Of a DNA stretch of 64,000 bases, positions 9,731-20,302 are shown one piece after another. Location of the stretch: the NCBI GenBank assembly GCA_958450325.1, contig OY288242.1, positions 23,194,474 through 23,258,473 on the forward strand, written 5' to 3'. Position numbers and translations under genes: made by a program. How positions within the stretch are numbered: position 1 is the first letter of the stretch; each line of letters opens with the position of its first letter. Source of the DNA: Agrostemma githago. Taxonomy: Eukaryota > Streptophyta > Magnoliopsida > Caryophyllales > Caryophyllaceae. Under the pieces are notes generated by a model. The model was not told the DNA's origin and made no database searches. It saw only the letters and a list, made by a program, of their open reading frames with translations.

Positions 9731-12700
9731 AAAGTCACTTTTTTCACAATCAATGATATATATTATACATAAAATCTATAATACTACATAAGAAAATAAG
9801 AGGAAATATTGAAACTTTACTTGAAAGAAGAGAGAAACTATGGGGCAGAGACGGAGAGGATAAAGAACAAAGGGAAGTGAGTTTTTGAAGAGAGGAAGGA
9901 AGAGAGTTGAAGCACAAAAAGGTATATTAATGGAGGTTGGTAACAGCTAACAGTAGTGAAGTATATGAAATAAGAATAAATTAGGTTTTGTTAGAATTAT
10001 CGAAAGTTGTTGGAAGAGGAATAATTTTACAGTGGAGTGCGATTTGATGTAACACAAATATACTAAATTATAATCACGATTTAGTATACATTCCGTATAA
10101 TATTACCTATTACTACCTCCGTATCTATATGTTCGTCCACTTTTAATATAATACTCCACCCATATATTAAATAAAGTGGACGAACATATAGATACGGAGG
10201 GAGTATTAGCCATTACCCTTGACTTATTCGAACAATGTCCCTTTGGTCGAAGTTGTGGTAAATTTGACATTATTAATTCTCATTTTGTTAGAGTTCTTAC
10301 AATGATGGGGTTGCTCAAAAAGATTTAAAATGAACATTTCTCATAATTTTGTGAAGATTAATCATTACTGTTTTATATTTCTATTAATTTCAGTCTATAG
10401 TACGTGGTGGTATCTCATTGCTTTTAATTTGTTTTTATTTGGTTGATCGTTGCAAACTTTACAGCAAATGAAACTAATGTTAATATCTTCTTCAATTGCT
10501 CATTTTCATGAGTTATTTGGATGACGCTATTGGCTAAGATGACTATAGCAGGAGAATTCGAAGTACCGTCATGGATTATATTGGATTACAGGGCAGAGTA
10601 GGGAAAGCATTGGAAAGCCATATGGTTTAGTTGTGTGTACTCACCAATTCTATCTACTGTATATGGCGTGAAAGGAATTGCAGACATTTTAGAAACTCTC
10701 GGATGAATCCTACCCAATTGGTCAAGCACATTTCACTGCGAGAATACTTCACTCTTTTAAGAGTCTTGATGTAACTGATAGAGTTAATGACATTTAGAGA
10801 AGTCCTGGAGGTTTGTTGCTGCACAAATGAACTCAAATGGAATGTCATGGTGTATAAAGAGGAAACATTGGATTTTGCTTTGATCTTAGATTGGAATTCG
10901 GGGTAGGTTTTGTTGCTATAAAAGTTTGTACGGGATCGCTACTTATGCGAAGAAGTCAACTAGCATTTCGATTTTGTGTCTTACAAAAAAAACTACTGTA
11001 TAATAGTTGAGGAGTCAGGACATTCACGATCAATATAGACGGCATTTGTTATGATGAAGATATTTTTACTTTTGTAAGATAATTCCCATTTTTTTCTTAC
11101 CATTGGAATATAATGGATAATCTGTGGATAATTCCCATTATTATTTCTTTGGGAGATGACGTTTGTTGGGACAACAAGTCAACAATCTACTGTTGATGAA
11201 TTTTTATCTTTTTCGTTCATCTATTACAAACGTAACAAGTATATAATCGTGGATGATGTGTATTTTATTAGTTACTTCGTATACGAAATTAAACATGGTC
11301 AGCAACATCTTGACACTATAATGTCATCCGAGCTGCATGGGCTCTCACTTAACTATAATGTCCAATTGATCATTAATCATTCACAAAAGTTGTGTTACTC
11401 ATTGAATAATACTACTCCGTCCGAAAAAGATTGCCCAATCTTCATTCTATGTGAGATATTTTAATGAAAAATGATAATCTTAGTGGGACGCAGAGTCGCA
11501 GAGAGTAAGTTATTAGAGAAAAAAAATCATTTATATGATCAGTCATATCAGTTACATTTTATACTCCGTATATGATAATATGTTTACAACAGAATAATAA
11601 TTTAACGATTACAACTTATGAATTATAACTACTTTTATGCATTTCATATCGTACTCTATCAGACTATAACCCAAGCTTCAAGAAAAAACATAAGTCATTT
11701 CGTTACTTCAATAATTATTTTAGGAATTTTTTTACGGAGTAGTCCATTTCATTTGTGTTCGATTTAGTCATCTTTGTCGAAAAAAACAACTAATAGGGGA
11801 AACATAGTAGATACATTACTTTTAAATTTTTAAATAGTCAATCATTATTAATTCTCTACTCTCAAAATAAATCCGGTAGTTAGAAATTAACAAACTAACT
11901 TAGCCAATTAAATTTTTTAATAAAATAAAAAATACATCCTCAATCTGATTCATTTGTTTGTTACCTTTATTAAAATATTTTTCCCAAATAATATAAAAGA
12001 TAAATAAACGACTAAGACGGAAAGTGTTTTGTCACCCGATTATCACATGCCCGGTCCAACCGTTTAATCTACGGAGAGGAACATAAATTTTACTGAATAC
12101 GGAGGAGTTTGATAAAAATTTAAAGCAACGATGGATGACGAACAATGATTGACCCTAACAGAAAGATCAAAACCAATATATTGTCATCTAAATATATCAA
12201 ACGAGTATCTGCAAATAGAAAACTTTAGGGTTCAATGAAAAAAAAATAATAACAAAATATAGTTGCTACCTTATGAAAACATTCAAAATGGCTTGATGCT
12301 CACATTCTAGAGTTCTACAAAATGTCAAATGTACATACATGATCATTTTTATCAACCATTATTAATTAACGTGTTTAAATACAATCTTTATGTAGAGTAT
12401 CATTTTGTTGGTTTTTATTATTTGTGTGTTGGCCGGAAAAGTACACTTTCAATGCCACTGAAAACATCAATGACTCAAATACTGCATCTCAATTATGTTA
12501 TTTTAAATAAGTTTTTTTTATTATATGCGATAATAAGTTAATTATTGAATAATTTACAAGTAAAATTTCAATTCAATTATTGTTGAAAATATTATTACAT
12601 ATTACCTCCATTTATTTTATTTTTCTTCCACTTCCTTATTATATAGGTGAAGTATTTTACTGAAGTGAGAAGAAAACAAGAAAATGGATGGGTACTTTAA

Positions 12701-13159
12701 ACTATAGAGTATTAAGTTTTCAAATGAGGAATAGACTATTAAATTGTGCGATTACGATGAATTGCAAAATTATTTGTTTTTTCGTCCAACAAATAATGCA
12801 TTTAATCGCATTACAATAGCGGAGAAGATGATCATACCTGAGATCTATCGTCCAAGGTACCTCCGTTTTAATCACTAGGCTAAGACATCTACGGTGCAAA
12901 ATTATTTTTTGTTATATAAACAAATGTTTCTGTGAATGAAATGAGTTTAAATAGGTACTATATCGTACTATATAATTATACGAAGGAATATAGTTTTCGT
13001 ATATCTCATAAAGTTACATAGTTTGAACATGTTATAAACATTTTTATTGTATAGTCTTGAATATTACTATATGCTTACAAATATTAATTTTTCATATCTT
13101 TTCTGATATACTCCGCATCAAATTATCTACTTTAAATATATAACACATTTTCAATAAAT
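9731..13159. other. Helitron 3' part without recognised genes
   Basis: AT-rich. Holds a short MITE (10113-10203) and a degenerate stretch at about 10500-10850 with broken coding-like phrases (EFEVPSWIILDYRAE; SYPIGQAHFTARILHSFKSL) that I cannot name and that may be a fourth capture. The rest looks non-coding. Confidence 0.5.
10113..10203. mobile_element. Small Stowaway-type MITE (91 bp)
   Basis: Near-perfect inverted repeats of about 31 bp (CTACCTCCGTATCTATATG..., inverse at the right end beginning CTCCCTCCGTATC) enclose a short AT-rich centre. TA dinucleotides flank both ends (10111-10112 and 10204-10205). Confidence 0.8.
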
Positions 13160-13177
13160 CCGTGCAATTTTGCACGG
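13160..13177 (+). terminator. Helitron 3' terminal hairpin
   Basis: CCGTGCAA-TT-TTGCACGG, an 8-bp perfect stem, about 11 bases before the terminal CTAG. In Helitrons this hairpin marks the end of rolling-circle transfer. Confidence 0.88.
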
Positions 13178-13249
13178 GCATAAACTAGTTTTAGTATAAT
13201 AGTAGTAGTGGTAGTATTTTTTATTATTTTATTTCGCTTAATTTTTATT

Positions 13250-13335
13250 TATTTCTTCTTCTTCTTCTTCTTCTTCTTCTTCTTCTTCTTCTTCTTCTTC
13301 TTCTTCTTCTTCTTCTTCTCCTCCTCCTCCTCCTT
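13250..13335 (+). repeat. TTC microsatellite, body 2
   Basis: More than twenty TTC triplets followed by CTC/CTCC units, at the same place as the shorter tract in body 1. Length polymorphism is likely. Confidence 0.88.
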
Positions 13336-13380
13336 TCCTTATTGAGTGTTGTTCTTTTCTCTTGTCTTCTTTATCTCGCC

Positions 13381-14237
13381 ATGGCTACTCTAGCAGACCA
13401 TAATACACAAAAACCCGAGATGTTTGCTTCACCTATTAACCTTGGAAATTTGGAGGGTCTTGACTTCTATGTTGACCCGGGATTTATTGAGTTGGTGGAG
13501 CAGAATGCCTTTCACGGGACTGAGAGTGAGGATGTGTATAAACTTCTTAAGAGATTTGTGGATTATTGTAGTTTTGTTAGGAGGGGTGATTTGCCCATTG
13601 AGACAATATTTCTCATGCTTTTTCCCTTTTTCCTTAAAGGCGAGGCTTGAGAATGGTTATATTTACACCCTCCTAACACATTCTTTTCCTGGGAATCATT
13701 AGCTTTGGCCTTCCTTAGGAATTACTTCCCTCCTACTAAAACCGCCAAGTTCAGACAAGACATTCTTAACTTTAGACAGGGCGAGTTTGAGAGTTTGAGT
13801 GATTCTTGGAGTAGGTTTAGGAGCTTATTGAGAGCATGTCCCCATCATGGCATCCCACTTTGGCTTATCACATTGACATTCTTTGATAACTTGCTTCCTT
13901 TTGATAGAGATTTGATACTTGTTGCATCTAACTGGAAATTCTATGATTTGAAAGTAGAAGAAGCACATGCATTGATTGTGAAAATAGCCAGTGGCCATGA
14001 CCATCGTGCATTTGGGAGAGGACCACAACCTAGATATGACCCACAGGTTCCTTCGTTGTTAAGTGAGGGGGTCAATTCCTACTCTCTTAGTGATGTGTAT
14101 GATGCTAGTGTTTGTCATGTTTCTCCTCCCCATGTTAATATGAATGTTATGCATGATATTCCATCTTCCCCACTCCTTGTGAACATAATTGACGATGAAG
14201 ATGATGATTATGTGTATAATTTTCAATCTCACCATGT
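13381..14237 (+). pseudogene. Gag-like polyprotein of element I, copy 2 (5' part, nonsense stop)
   Basis: ATG at 13381 (MATLADHNTQKPE). It is nearly identical to copy 1 and carries the same Gag domain. A TGA at 13648-13650 replaces the tryptophan codon of copy 1 (KGEAWEW), so the frame is broken at codon 90, while the position of copy 1's first stop reads leucine here. The frame then runs through the acidic DDEDDDYVYNFQSHH region and ends at 14237, where it abuts rearranged chromovirus sequence. The missing downstream part is not simply found on the other side of element B. Confidence 0.82.
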
Positions 14238-14240
14238 GAT

Positions 14241-14305
14241 GGGACTACGGCACTTTCACTTCATTTCACCGGGAACATCCCAACAGACGGGACTACGGCA
14301 CTTTC
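14241..14305. other. Rearrangement junction with templated filler
   Basis: The 17-bp block GGGACTACGGCACTTTC occurs at 14241-14257 and again at 14289-14305. The second copy is the genuine integrase sequence (KCRSPVCW, minus strand). Between them lie about 20 bp of unknown origin (14258-14277). Element I gag ends at 14237. Confidence 0.8.
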
Positions 14306-16397
14306 GACCAAACAGTGCCTCGAACGGGGACATCTTAATAGAAGCATGGTAGCTGTTGTTATAGGAAAACTCTACCAGCAGAAGATGTCGGATCCAATTC
14401 TCTTGGAAATCCAAAGCACAAGCTCGCAACATATCCTCCAAAGTTTGGATCGTTCTCTCGGACTGTCCATCTGTAGCAGTATGGAAAGCGGTACTCATCA
14501 ACAATTTGCTTCCCAAAGCATCTTGCAAAGTCTTCCAGAATTTAGAGCAGAACCTCGGGTCTCGATCCGAAACAATCTCGAGCGGTACACCATGATGACG
14601 GACGATTTCGGCAACATACACTTCTGCGAGCTTCTCCAAACTCCAAGTGTCGCGAATTGGGACGAATCGTGCACACTTGGTCAAGCGGTCCACAATAACC
14701 CAAATACCGTTTCTACCATTCACGGTCCTTGGTAATGCCATCACAAAATCCATCGATATGCACTGCCACTTCCATTCTGGAACAGGGAGTGGTTGTAGCA
14801 AACCTCCAGGCTTCTTGTGCTCGAACTTCACTTGCTGACAAGTCAAGCACTTAATTACAAACTCCGCAATGTCCTCCCTCATATGAGGCCACCAGAAATG
14901 GAGCTTCAAATCCCGATACATCTTGTCACCACCAGGATGAATAGAGTACCTCGTCTTATGTGTCTCGGTTAGGACTTGCTTTCTCACGTCAACATCACCA
15001 GGGACAACCCAGCGGTTCTTAAATTTCAGTGCTCCACTGGAATCCACAGAAAAATTTAGAGCCTTACCAAGATTCATCTTTTCTCGGATACCGGCTACAA
15101 AAGGGTCTTCCAACTGCTTCTCACGAATCTCACGGAAAAGAGTTGGTTCAGCAACTAGGGCATTCAGGCGACCATCATAACCTTCATCAACAACATAAAT
15201 AGACATCTTGGCAAAATCTCGGGCCAACTCCTCAGACAAGCCAGAACACGGAGTCAAGGAATGGAGGGTCTTTCTGCTAAGGGCATCAGCAACCACGTTA
15301 GCTTTTCCCTCACAATACACCAATTCAAGGTCATAGTCGTTCACTAACTCGATCCAACGTCTTTGTCTCGCATTCAGATCTTTCTGCGTGAAGAGATATC
15401 GCAGACACTTATGGTCAGTGTGAACCTTGCATCTTACTCCGTACAAATAATGCCTCCAAACTTTCAAGGCATGCACCACAGCTGCTAGCTCCAAGTCGTG
15501 GGTAGGGTAATTCACCTCATGAACTTTCAACTGTCTAAAGGTGTAAGCGATCACCTTACCGTTCTGCATAAGGACACAACCCAAACCATTCTTAGAAGCG
15601 TCACAATATACATCGAAACCAACGCCTTCTTCAGGTAGGGTCAGGATAGGAGCAGAAGTGAGCTTTATCTTGAGCTCAGAAAAAGCATCTTCACAGGCTT
15701 GACTCCACAGAAATTTATTCTCTTTTTTGAGTAATTGAGTCATAGGTTGTGCTAACTTAGAAAAATCTTGCACGAATCTTCGATAATAGCCAGCAAGACC
15801 TAGGAAACTTTGGATCTCGCCAACATCTTTGGGACTTGCCCAGCTCTCGATAGCTGAAATCTTAGCAGGGTTAACTTTAATACCTTCCTTTGCAATAACA
15901 TGACCCAGAAAAGCTACCTCGAAAAGCCAGAATTCACACTTGGAAAACTTAGCATACCACTTTTGATCTCGTAGAATGCCAAGAATAATCTTGAGATGTT
16001 CTGCAAGTTCAACCTCCGACTTGGAATAAATCAGGATGTCATCAATAAAGACAACAACACACTGATCCAAATACTCCCTGAAAGTTCTGTTCATTTGATC
16101 CATAAAAACAGCAGGAGCATTGGTTAGTCCAAAAGGCATGACCTTGAATTCATAATGTCCATACCTCGAACTGAAAGCCGTCTTCGGAATGTCTGATTCT
16201 CGGACGGGGATTTGGTGATATCCAGACCTTAGATCGATCTTGGAAAACACAGAAGCACCCTTAAGTTGATCAAAGAGATCATCAATTCTGGGCAGAGGAT
16301 ATTTGTTCTTGATCGTAACCTTGTTGAGATCACGATAATCAATATATTGGCGCATCGAACCGTCTTTCTTCTTGACAAAAAGAACAGGAGCGCCCAA
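14256..16397 (-). pseudogene. Chromovirus pol: RT, RNase H and integrase (713 codons, truncated)
   Basis: Copies element RNA to DNA and inserts it. RT: YRDLNKVTIKNKYPLPRIDD, FSKIDLRSGYHQI, catalytic FIDDILIYS near residue 120, FLGHVI. RNase H: FDVYCDASKNGLGCVLMQNG, LELAAVVHAL, TDHKCLRY, ADALSR. Integrase: zinc-binding H-H-C-C (THKTRYSIHPGG ... CLTCQQ), then a DDE-type core with MDFV, SDRDPRF and GQSERTIQTLEDMLR. It ends at FGRKCRSPVCWD followed by six foreign residues and a stop, so the C-terminal GPY/chromodomain region is lost. At the N-terminus it is out of frame with the upstream ORF by a shift near 16390-16400. Methionine 1 is not a true start; pol is normally made as a polyprotein. Confidence 0.92.
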
Positions 16398-16834
16398 GGG
16401 GAAGAACTTGGACGAATGAAATCTTTCTCAATCATTTCATCCAATTGCTTGCGTAGCTCTTGCAACTTAGCAGGAGCCATTCTGTAAGGTGCTTTGGCGA
16501 TCGGGCCAGTACCTGGCACGAGTTTAATAGTGAATTCCACATCTCGTTCAGGTGGAATACCTGGTAACTCCTCGGGAAAAACATCTGCATAATCACACAC
16601 TATGTGCACTTCCTCAAGTTTAGGGAGTTCAGCAGTTACAGTTACCGTACATAAAAATGCTTGGCAACCTTTTCTCTGCATTCTGATAGCCTTCATGGCA
16701 GAAATAATTTTGATACCCTTCTGTCTTCGACCACCACGGTAAGACACTCGAACACCTTCGGGGGTCTTCAGAGAAATCTTCTGATCTCGACACTGAAACC
16801 TTGCGTCATACTGAGCTAACCAGTTCATTCCCAA
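16229..16834 (-). pseudogene. Chromovirus pol: protease C-terminus to RT N-terminus
   Basis: Reads MGMNWLAQYDARFQC (the protease-linked ILGMNWL motif), then VCDYADVFPEELPGIPPERD, EFTIKLVPGTGPIAKAPYRM and EMIEKDFIRPSSSPW, the classic entry to Ty3/gypsy RT. After SSPW the frame slips and continues as VLFVKKKDG in the next ORF. The start is arbitrary; upstream it is continuous with the protease at 16928-17545 except for one stop. Confidence 0.88.
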
Positions 16835-16927
16835 AATAACGTCGAACTCAGCGAGAGGGAACTCGAGGAGAGTAGAAGGAAGAATAGTACTAGCAAAGAG
16901 AATAGGTACATTCTGGTAAGCTTTACA

Positions 16928-17545
16928 TCAGTCAACAATTTCACCAGAAGGAAGGGAAATAGCTATTGATTCAGCTTGACAGGGGGTTAAGGATAGTTTT
17001 GAAGCCAGAATAGAAGATATGACAGAAGTGGAAGCGCCAGTATCAAATAATATATAAGCACTAACACCAGAATTCAGAAACATACCCGTAACCACATCAG
17101 GATTAGCCTCAGCGTCGGCACGGCTCATCACAAAGATACGTCCCTTACGAGGAGCGGGAGTAGTAACAGCGCCAGCTGCAGTAGCTGTGCTGGTTGCTGC
17201 TTTCTTCGGGCAGAAGGTAGAGCGGTGTCCCATTTCTCCACAGTGGAAACAAGTAATAGGGTTACCCTCACAAGTCAAACCAGGATGATAGGCCTTCTTG
17301 CATTTGAAACAGTTATAATCCTTCTTGTTGTTGGGCTTCGAGTTGAAATTGTTTTTCTTGAAACCACTACCTGTAATAGCATACAGTAGAGTCAGAAGTT
17401 TTAGAAGAAAAGAAAGTAAACGAAGAAGAGAAAGCAAAAAATAATCCAGACCTCCAGAGTTGAAATTCTTAGAAGAAGATGAAGAGTTATTCCCAGAATG
17501 GGTGAAAGGTCGTTTATAACCAGATGATGGGTTCATAGATTTCAC
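16928..17545 (-). pseudogene. Chromovirus gag C-terminus and protease
   Basis: Contains CFHCGEMGHRSTFC, a CX2CX4HX4C zinc knuckle for RNA packaging, and FDTGASTSVIS, the aspartic protease active site. A TGA at the 3' end separates it from LGMNWL. A leucine-rich stretch of about 27 residues (YFLLSLLRLLSFLLKLLTLL) interrupts the usual low-complexity linker before the knuckle. The corresponding 81 nt (17371-17451) begin with GT, are pyrimidine-rich and end in ACAG, like a short intron. Confidence 0.87.
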
Positions 17546-17724
17546 CCGCTCAATCGAAGACTCCGCGTAAAGCGCGGAATTATAGAGCTCATTAAAGTTG
17601 CGAGACTCCGGGCCATGTTGAGAGTGATATCGGCTCGAAGTCCTCCTCGATAAAAGAAGGCTCTGGAATTCTCATTGGGTAATAGATCTCCAGCATAATT
17701 CGCCAGGAAATGGAACTGAGTAGT

Positions 17725-18163
17725 TTAAGCTTCTACAGACATGGTATTCTGGCGCAGAGCGTTGAATTCAGTCATCCTCTGATGCCTCAGCTCCTCGGGA
17801 TAGAATCTATGCTCTAAGAGAGCCTTGAACTGAGTCCAGTTGAATCCTGGAGTTTGAAGTGCAGTCGGGCCAACCTGGGTCCACAATCGGTCTGCATCGT
17901 CTGACAGGTACAGCACAGCTAGGCCCATCTTCTGATTCTCGGGGGCGGAGTAAATTTCAAAATGCCGTTCCATCAGTCGAAACCAACGGTTCATGACTTC
18001 GGGGTCCACAGAGCCATCATAAAAATCCAATCTGCTTTTAGCCATTCCTTCAGCTGCGTGAGAGAAGCTAAAGGGTCTCTGTTGGTTCCGGTTGTTCATC
18101 TCGTTCATGGCCTGCGCTATGTTGCGTAGCGTGTCAGCTAGTGCTTCGATACCTCCCTGATCA

Positions 18164-18211
<48 letters not shown>

Positions 18212-18231
18212 CGGTTACCTCTTCCGGCCAT
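17725..18231 (-). pseudogene. Chromovirus gag N-terminal part
   Basis: The start is best placed at the ATG whose complement is 18229-18231 (MAGRGNR followed by an asparagine run from a (GTT)n tract). The body holds the retrotransposon Gag domain: DGSVDPEVMNRWFRLMERHF, LAVLYLSDDADRLW, QFKALLEHRFYPEELRHQRM. A stop after SVEA (17725-17727) breaks it. Beyond, the frame continues with TTQFHFLANYAGDLLP and then shifts near 17605 before the gag C-terminus. One nonsense and one frameshift make it non-functional. Confidence 0.87.
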
Positions 18232-18411
18232 CTTGAAGTTCACAAATAACAACATAAAATCAATGCTAATCATCGAGTTCAGGAACAGATAATCTTAACA
18301 GTTAAGTCCTTATCTGTTTCTACCCATTTCTAATAATATCTTTATTTACTGTTTAATAATTTACCGGTATTTCCCCCTAATTTCAGGTGTGTAAGCGTCG
18401 GGAGCAGTGAT

Positions 18412-18423
18412 GCTCTGATACCA
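18412..18423 (-). promoter_or_regulatory. Primer-binding site (initiator tRNA-Met), element B
   Basis: The minus strand reads TGGTATCAGAGC just inside the LTR, the standard complement of the plant initiator tRNA-Met 3' end. Confidence 0.9.
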
Positions 18424-18452
18424 ACTGTAATCCCCTAGAAATTCTAACGCGA

Positions 18453-18473
18453 TACAGTGGCGGAAACACTGTA
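18453..18473 (-). promoter_or_regulatory. U5 inverted repeat of the chromovirus-type LTR (element B)
   Basis: TACAGTG, seven-base loop, CACTGTA. It lies about 30 bases from the PBS in the predicted 5' leader RNA. The same hairpin occurs at 23774-23794, 30817-30837, 37252-37272 and 56317-56337. Confidence 0.65.
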
Positions 18474-20302
18474 GAGTCGGGATTTAGAGTATGTTAAGGG
18501 ATGATTTAACTCTTAAAGTTTCAGATTTAAATACTTTCAAAATTGCTGAAAAAATAATTCTTTTAGGTAAGACGAAGCATTTTAACGATAAATCACAATT
18601 TGTCCGAAAATCAATACTTATTAATTAAAGACTTTAATAAATAGTACAAAAATTACGTAAAATAGTTAAAATATATTTATGTACATTCTGTCCAGAAAAG
18701 AAAATTTTCGAGAATCCTAAAACTCCGTTTTTAAAGCGTTTTCTTGTTAATCGTCCAATTTCGACAATAACGATTAATAAAAATAGTAATTACAAAATGA
18801 TTTAAGTATTAATGTCTAAAAATTATTATTAAACCTAAAAATCATCATTTTCCAGATTATACTAATTTTCCAGATTTTCCAAAGTTCCAGATTTACCAAC
18901 TTCCGTCAAAACCGTCTTTAAAACCCGTTTTCACAATTAACGATTCCATTAATAAAACTTATCGTTCCTAACATTTTATTAAGGCACTAAAAATCATAAA
19001 ATTATATTTTAATATGAAATCATCAGAATCATAATTTTTTCCAGATTTAAACCAAAGACCAGAAATCGAGAATTTAAACAACAAACACGATTTTAACGAT
19101 AAACGATGATTTAAAGTGATTAATTAATTCATCCACTTAACAATTCCGAAAAATTATGAAGAAATTCATAAAATTCCATTTCACCAGAAAGTTTCACCAC
19201 GTCAAAAATCAGATTAAAATAAAATGTTTAAGTACTAGAACTAAAAATCGGCTTTTAATCGTTTTTGTCCGTAAACGGTAATAATTCAATAATCGATATC
19301 AAAAATATCAGACAAATACTAAATTATTAAAAATCATCAAAAACAACATTTTTACAGAATATAAACATATATTACATGTTTAGGCCGAATATTATGATTT
19401 TACAAACTAATATGACGATTTAATCGTTAATCTCGTAAAAGCGATAAAAATACCGAAACATGCAAATTTTCAACTTTTCAAAATTTTCCAGATTTTATGA
19501 CATACATATATTGCCAAAATAAAACATAAAAATATATACATGCAAATACTCAATTAAAATCATGAAATACCGAGTAACATCGACGTTACCTCTACTCCAA
19601 GTCTGAATCGATAATCTATTCGTCGGCTTCGGGATCGTCCAAAAATCCTACCAAACATGAAAATCATGGCAGAAAAATAACATGAGAAAACTAATAAAAA
19701 TCAAGGTAAATATTGATCGAAAACGACGTCGATTAATACCTTAACGAAGAGAACGGAAAGAGGATTATTTGACGATGAATTTCAGTCAATTAAGATTATA
19801 ATTGAAGCAAAAATAATCCTAGAGTAGGAGGGAGTGCCACGGCCAAAAAGGATGAAGGTAGAAATTTTTTTAACTTTTGATGAATGAATAAAGTGATGTA
19901 AGGAAATGGATGGTTTCCTAAATATAAATGGGATTAATATTTTGATGAAAACTATGTGAACAATGCTAAAGTGCCCGGCCAAATTAAGAAGAGAAAGGAG
20001 TATGAAGAGTTTTGATAATAATGCAACAATGAATGAAAAGAAATGATCTTACGTTTACGTTTTAACGTGATAAAATGAAACGTTTAAATAAAACGTAGTA
20101 AAACTTGTGACCAAGAGCTTAGTCGGTCCAAAATGTGAGGAAATGGTCTCAAATAATTTATAAGTTGATAAAAAGTATAATCGTAAAATAGTTAAAGGCA
20201 TTTCAAAGTAATTCGAGTAAACCTCGCGTAAGAAAATAATTATTCGCGAAGCTTCGTAATAAAATCATTAACAACTAATTTTTGTAAATAAAAATATTTA
20301 CT

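Larger units (their letters stand above)
6009..13188 (+). mobile_element. Non-autonomous Helitron with captured gene fragments
   Basis: The insert starts with TCCCTTATTATATAAAG and ends with CATAAACTAG. An 18-base hairpin (13160-13177) lies about 11 bases before the terminal CTAG. It sits between an A (6008) and a T (13189), and there is no target duplication. Removing it restores the continuity seen in body 1 (tttttcta/ttttagta). TC at the 5' end, hairpin plus CTRR at the 3' end and A/T insertion are the defining Helitron features. No Rep or helicase ORF is visible. It carries pieces of three plant genes, all on the plus strand, and at least two small MITEs. Confidence 0.9.

Noticed and set aside
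11156..11464. 102-codon ORF in the Helitron
   Set aside because: AT-rich, no motif, no splice context or neighbour supporting a captured exon.
14346..14838. Plus-strand ORFs opposite the integrase
   Set aside because: Shadow frames of the minus-strand pol gene, which has clear RT, RNase H and integrase motifs.
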